Source: Planctomycetaceae bacterium
Lineage (GTDB): Bacteria; Planctomycetota; Planctomycetia; Pirellulales; Pirellulaceae
Reading direction: 5' to 3'
NCBI GenBank assembly: GCA_002702965.1
Contig: PADE01000112.1
Location: 3,115-10,350 of the forward strand
Length of the DNA stretch: 7,236 nt
Shown here: one piece after another, positions 5,719 to 7,236 of the stretch
Layout of the letters: every line of letters starts with the position of its first letter
How positions within the stretch are numbered: position 1 is the first letter of the stretch
Translations under genes and position numbers: made by a program
The notes under the pieces: generated by a model
What the model saw: only the letters and a program-made list of their open reading frames with translations
The model's database searches: none
What the model was told of the DNA's origin: nothing

Positions 5719-5914
5719 TGCCTCGAAAACGTCGCTCGCGCGCTTGGTCTGGAGTGGGGAACTCGACGCCCCAGGATCGTCGCGACGTCGGTTTGCTGAA
5801 CGCGGGTTTCGCTTGTGCCGATTACGCCGACGACCGGACCCTCGAGGTTCGCTGTGAACATCCGTCGATCGGCCACCACCCCACGGGGCGTCGTGAGGTC
5901 CTAGTCGACGTTCG
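5719..5914. other. Spacer between convergent FlgM-like gene and metF
   Basis: I see no gene here. The minus open frames crossing it give Arg-rich translations that also run antisense through the FlgM-like gene. A CCCC-AC-GGGG inverted repeat at about 5879-5888 has a loop too small to fold. No clear metF terminator with a T-run is visible. Confidence 0.5.
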
Positions 5915-6778
5915 CTAGACAATCACTCGATCTAACACTTCACACGTCGCGAACGATTTGTTGAGCACGTAGAAGTGAATCCCGGGGACACCGCCTCGGA
6001 GCAACTCGGCAACCTGTTCTGTTGCAAAGTCAACGCCTACGCGATACTGCCAATCCGGCTCGTCGCTGTCAGCGAATCGGTCGAGCAACGAGGCGGGAAG
6101 ACTCGCACCACACAGGGACGTGATCCGTTTGATTTGAGCGAGGCTCGTGATCGGCAAGATCCCCGGCACGATCGGCACCGTCACTCCCATTTGACGACAC
6201 CGATCGCGAAACGTGAAGAACGCCTGGTTGTCGTAAAATAGCTGTGTGAGGATTACATCTGCGCCGGCGCCGACTTTACGTACTAGGTTCTGCAAATCGG
6301 TTTCGGAACTCGCAGCCTCGCGATGCGTCTCCGGGTAACCCGCAACCGCGACTCCAAACTGCGGGAATTCACGGTGGATCAATTCGACGAGTTCGTTGGC
6401 GTATCGCAATCCTCCCTTCACCGGCTGAAACGCGCTGGCGCCGGTTGGTGGATCTCCGCGCAGGGCTACGATGTGATCGACGCCACGCGCTTGCGCGTCT
6501 CGCAGATACTGTCGTAGCTGATTGACCGATGACCCCACACACGTCAGGTGGGCGGCTACCGGCACCGAGAAGTCCCGTTTGACCGCTTGCACCACATCGA
6601 GTGTCTTATCACGGGTAGATCCGCCCGCGCCATAGGTACAGGTAACAAACGACGGCTGGCGTTCCATCAACTTCGCGACGTTTCGCAACAAGGATTCGTC
6701 CCCTTGCGCCGTCTTCGGTGGGAACAACTCACACGAAATCGCAACTTTGCGCTGGTGGTAAACGGAGGTGAGCGACAT
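5915..6778 (-). CDS. metF: 5,10-methylenetetrahydrofolate reductase
   Basis: MetF reduces 5,10-methylene-THF to 5-methyl-THF with an FAD cofactor in the cytoplasm, supplying the methyl group for methionine synthesis. The protein is 287 aa (E. coli about 296) and collinear with the family: CELFPPKT (16-23; E17 aligns with the catalytic E28 of E. coli), TCTYGAGGSTRDKT (46-59), HLTC (77-80), HIVALRGDPP (102-111; D109 aligns with D120, near the flavin), VAGYPETH (145-152), ILTQLFYD (176-183; Q179 aligns with Q183, substrate binding), PGILPI (205-210) and GIHFYVLN (266-273). No expected residue is missing. ATG at 6778 fits the family's N-terminus and has AGGGGA 11 bases upstream. The same frame stays open to a TTG at 7033, but that 85-residue extension is unlike MetF and overlaps hairpins in the leader. 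It is convergent with the FlgM-like gene; no other methionine or folate gene is in view. Confidence 0.96.
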   Translation of the reverse strand: MSLTSVYHQRKVAISCELFPPKTAQGDESLLRNVAKLMERQPSFVTCTYGAGGSTRDKTLDVVQAVKRDFSVPVAAHLTCVGSSVNQLRQYLRDAQARGVDHIVALRGDPPTGASAFQPVKGGLRYANELVELIHREFPQFGVAVAGYPETHREAASSETDLQNLVRKVGAGADVILTQLFYDNQAFFTFRDRCRQMGVTVPIVPGILPITSLAQIKRITSLCGASLPASLLDRFADSDEPDWQYRVGVDFATEQVAELLRGGVPGIHFYVLNKSFATCEVLDRVIV

Positions 6779-6789
6779 TCCCAGTGGCT

Positions 6790-6795
6790 TCCCCT
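6790..6795 (-). promoter_or_regulatory. Shine-Dalgarno site of metF
   Basis: On the minus strand AGGGGA is followed by 11 bases and then ATG at 6778. It supports this start over the upstream in-frame ATG at 6850. Confidence 0.5.
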
Positions 6796-6883
6796 GCCAG
6801 CATCCCAACACCGCGGCTTCGTCGCCCCGGTGCAGCCGGTGATCAAACATTTTCACAACATCAGAATCGTAACAACCAGGATG

Positions 6884-6926
6884 CCCTTTGCATAAGGGGA
6901 TAACCGCCCGCGCAATGAACGGGCGG
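6884..6926 (-). repeat. Tandem hairpins in the metF leader
   Basis: Two inverted repeats stand close together 105-150 bases upstream of the metF ATG: CCGCCCG/CGGGCGG (6904-6910 with 6920-6926, 9-base loop) and CCCTT/AAGGG (6884-6888 with 6894-6898, 5-base loop). No T-run follows the strong hairpin. They could be leader structure or the 3' end of an upstream transcript. Confidence 0.4.
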
Positions 6927-7030
6927 CCGAACGGCTGTTGTGGGTCAGCTGTACCGCGAGATTGGACCGCGTCGCCTACCGCGGGTCGTCGCCGCTCGGG
7001 ATGTGGAGGACGACGGGCCGCACCGGTCAG

Positions 7031-7064
7031 CAAAGGAAAAGCCCGGCTGAAGTCATCAGCGGGC
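7031..7064 (-). terminator. Rho-independent terminator reading leftwards
   Basis: On the minus strand GCCCGCTGA (7064-7056) pairs with TCAGCcGGGC (7050-7041, one bulged C) around a 5-base loop, and is followed directly by TTTTCCTTT (7040-7032). GC-rich stem plus U-rich tail is the classic intrinsic terminator. The plus strand has no T-run after the stem. It lies about 250 bases upstream of metF, so it either ends a minus-strand gene located beyond the window edge or acts as an attenuator in a long metF leader. Confidence 0.65.
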
Positions 7065-7236
7065 CTGTTCCGCCCAGAGCGTCCCGCCGACTAGCGGCTC
7101 ACCACCCACACGCTCGCAGCGACAGATTGCCTACAACAGACGCAACCCGATCTGCTCCCTACCGCGGCCCAGCCGGAACGATGGTCGCGAGCAAGACACC
7201 CCTCGGTTGCCCTGAAATAGACCCCAACGGCGAAAC

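Larger units (their letters stand above)
6779..7236. other. metF upstream region and unannotated right edge
   Basis: These 458 bases contain no convincing complete gene. On the minus strand, tandem hairpins lie at 6884-6926, a GTCGTC/GACGAC pair at 6985-6990/7009-7014, and an intrinsic terminator at 7031-7064. Three minus frames are open at the window edge and stop at about 7159, 7131 and 7091; any of them could be the tail of a gene ending just before that terminator, but none gives a recognisable protein. The metF promoter was not located. No match by eye to SAM, cobalamin, SAH or THF riboswitch cores. Confidence 0.5.

Noticed and set aside
6779..7033. 85-residue N-terminal extension of MetF starting at TTG 7033
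   Set aside because: The extension is Arg/Pro-rich, unlike any MetF N-terminus, and covers leader hairpins; ATG 6778 has an SD and matches the family's length.

Overview
The window most likely comes from a member of the Planctomycetota, probably a Pirellulales/Planctomycetales-type genome of moderate to high GC. Three proteins point there: a Tat-signal DUF1501 protein ending in the typical '...QPIRELLS', a small FlgM-domain protein carrying the N-terminal 'IHGPHSLGGVH' stretch that I remember from planctomycetal FlgM-like proteins, and a TatC carrying a very long insertion. The taxonomic call is inference from these families; there is no rRNA in the window.

Layout from left to right. (1) Positions 1-936, + strand: C-terminal part of a gene cut by the window edge, resembling COG3014-type TPR/lipoprotein-like proteins. 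(2) Positions 937-1299: intergenic, with one plausible extended -10 promoter. (3) Positions 1300-2754, +: tatC, 484 aa, with about 225 extra residues in the first periplasmic loop. (4) Positions 2807-4207, -: DUF1501 protein with a twin-arginine signal, convergent with tatC. (5) Positions 4208-4837: gene-poor, with several perfect inverted repeats. (6) Positions 4838-5275 (possibly extending upstream), -: uncharacterised small single-TM protein. (7) Positions 5403-5678, +: FlgM-like anti-sigma-28-domain protein, divergent from (6), with its own SD, a 16-bp palindrome in its leader and a stem-loop after its stop. (8) Positions 5915-6778, -: metF (methylenetetrahydrofolate reductase), convergent with the FlgM-like gene. 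(9) Positions 6779-7236: metF upstream region with tandem hairpins and a convincing intrinsic terminator pointing leftwards, which probably ends an upstream transcript outside the window or is an attenuator.

The genes do not form one operon: strands alternate (+,+,-,-,+,-) and most are separated by non-coding DNA. The clearest functional link is that tatC encodes the receptor of the Tat exporter and the convergent neighbour encodes a protein with a canonical Tat signal; this is probably a general substrate relationship rather than a dedicated pair. metF is housekeeping one-carbon/methionine metabolism. I see no CRISPR array, insertion sequence, tRNA or rRNA. The most unusual items are the enlarged TatC, the divergent FlgM-like/TM-protein pair with its palindromic leader, and the structured non-coding stretches at 4208-4837 and 6779-7064.
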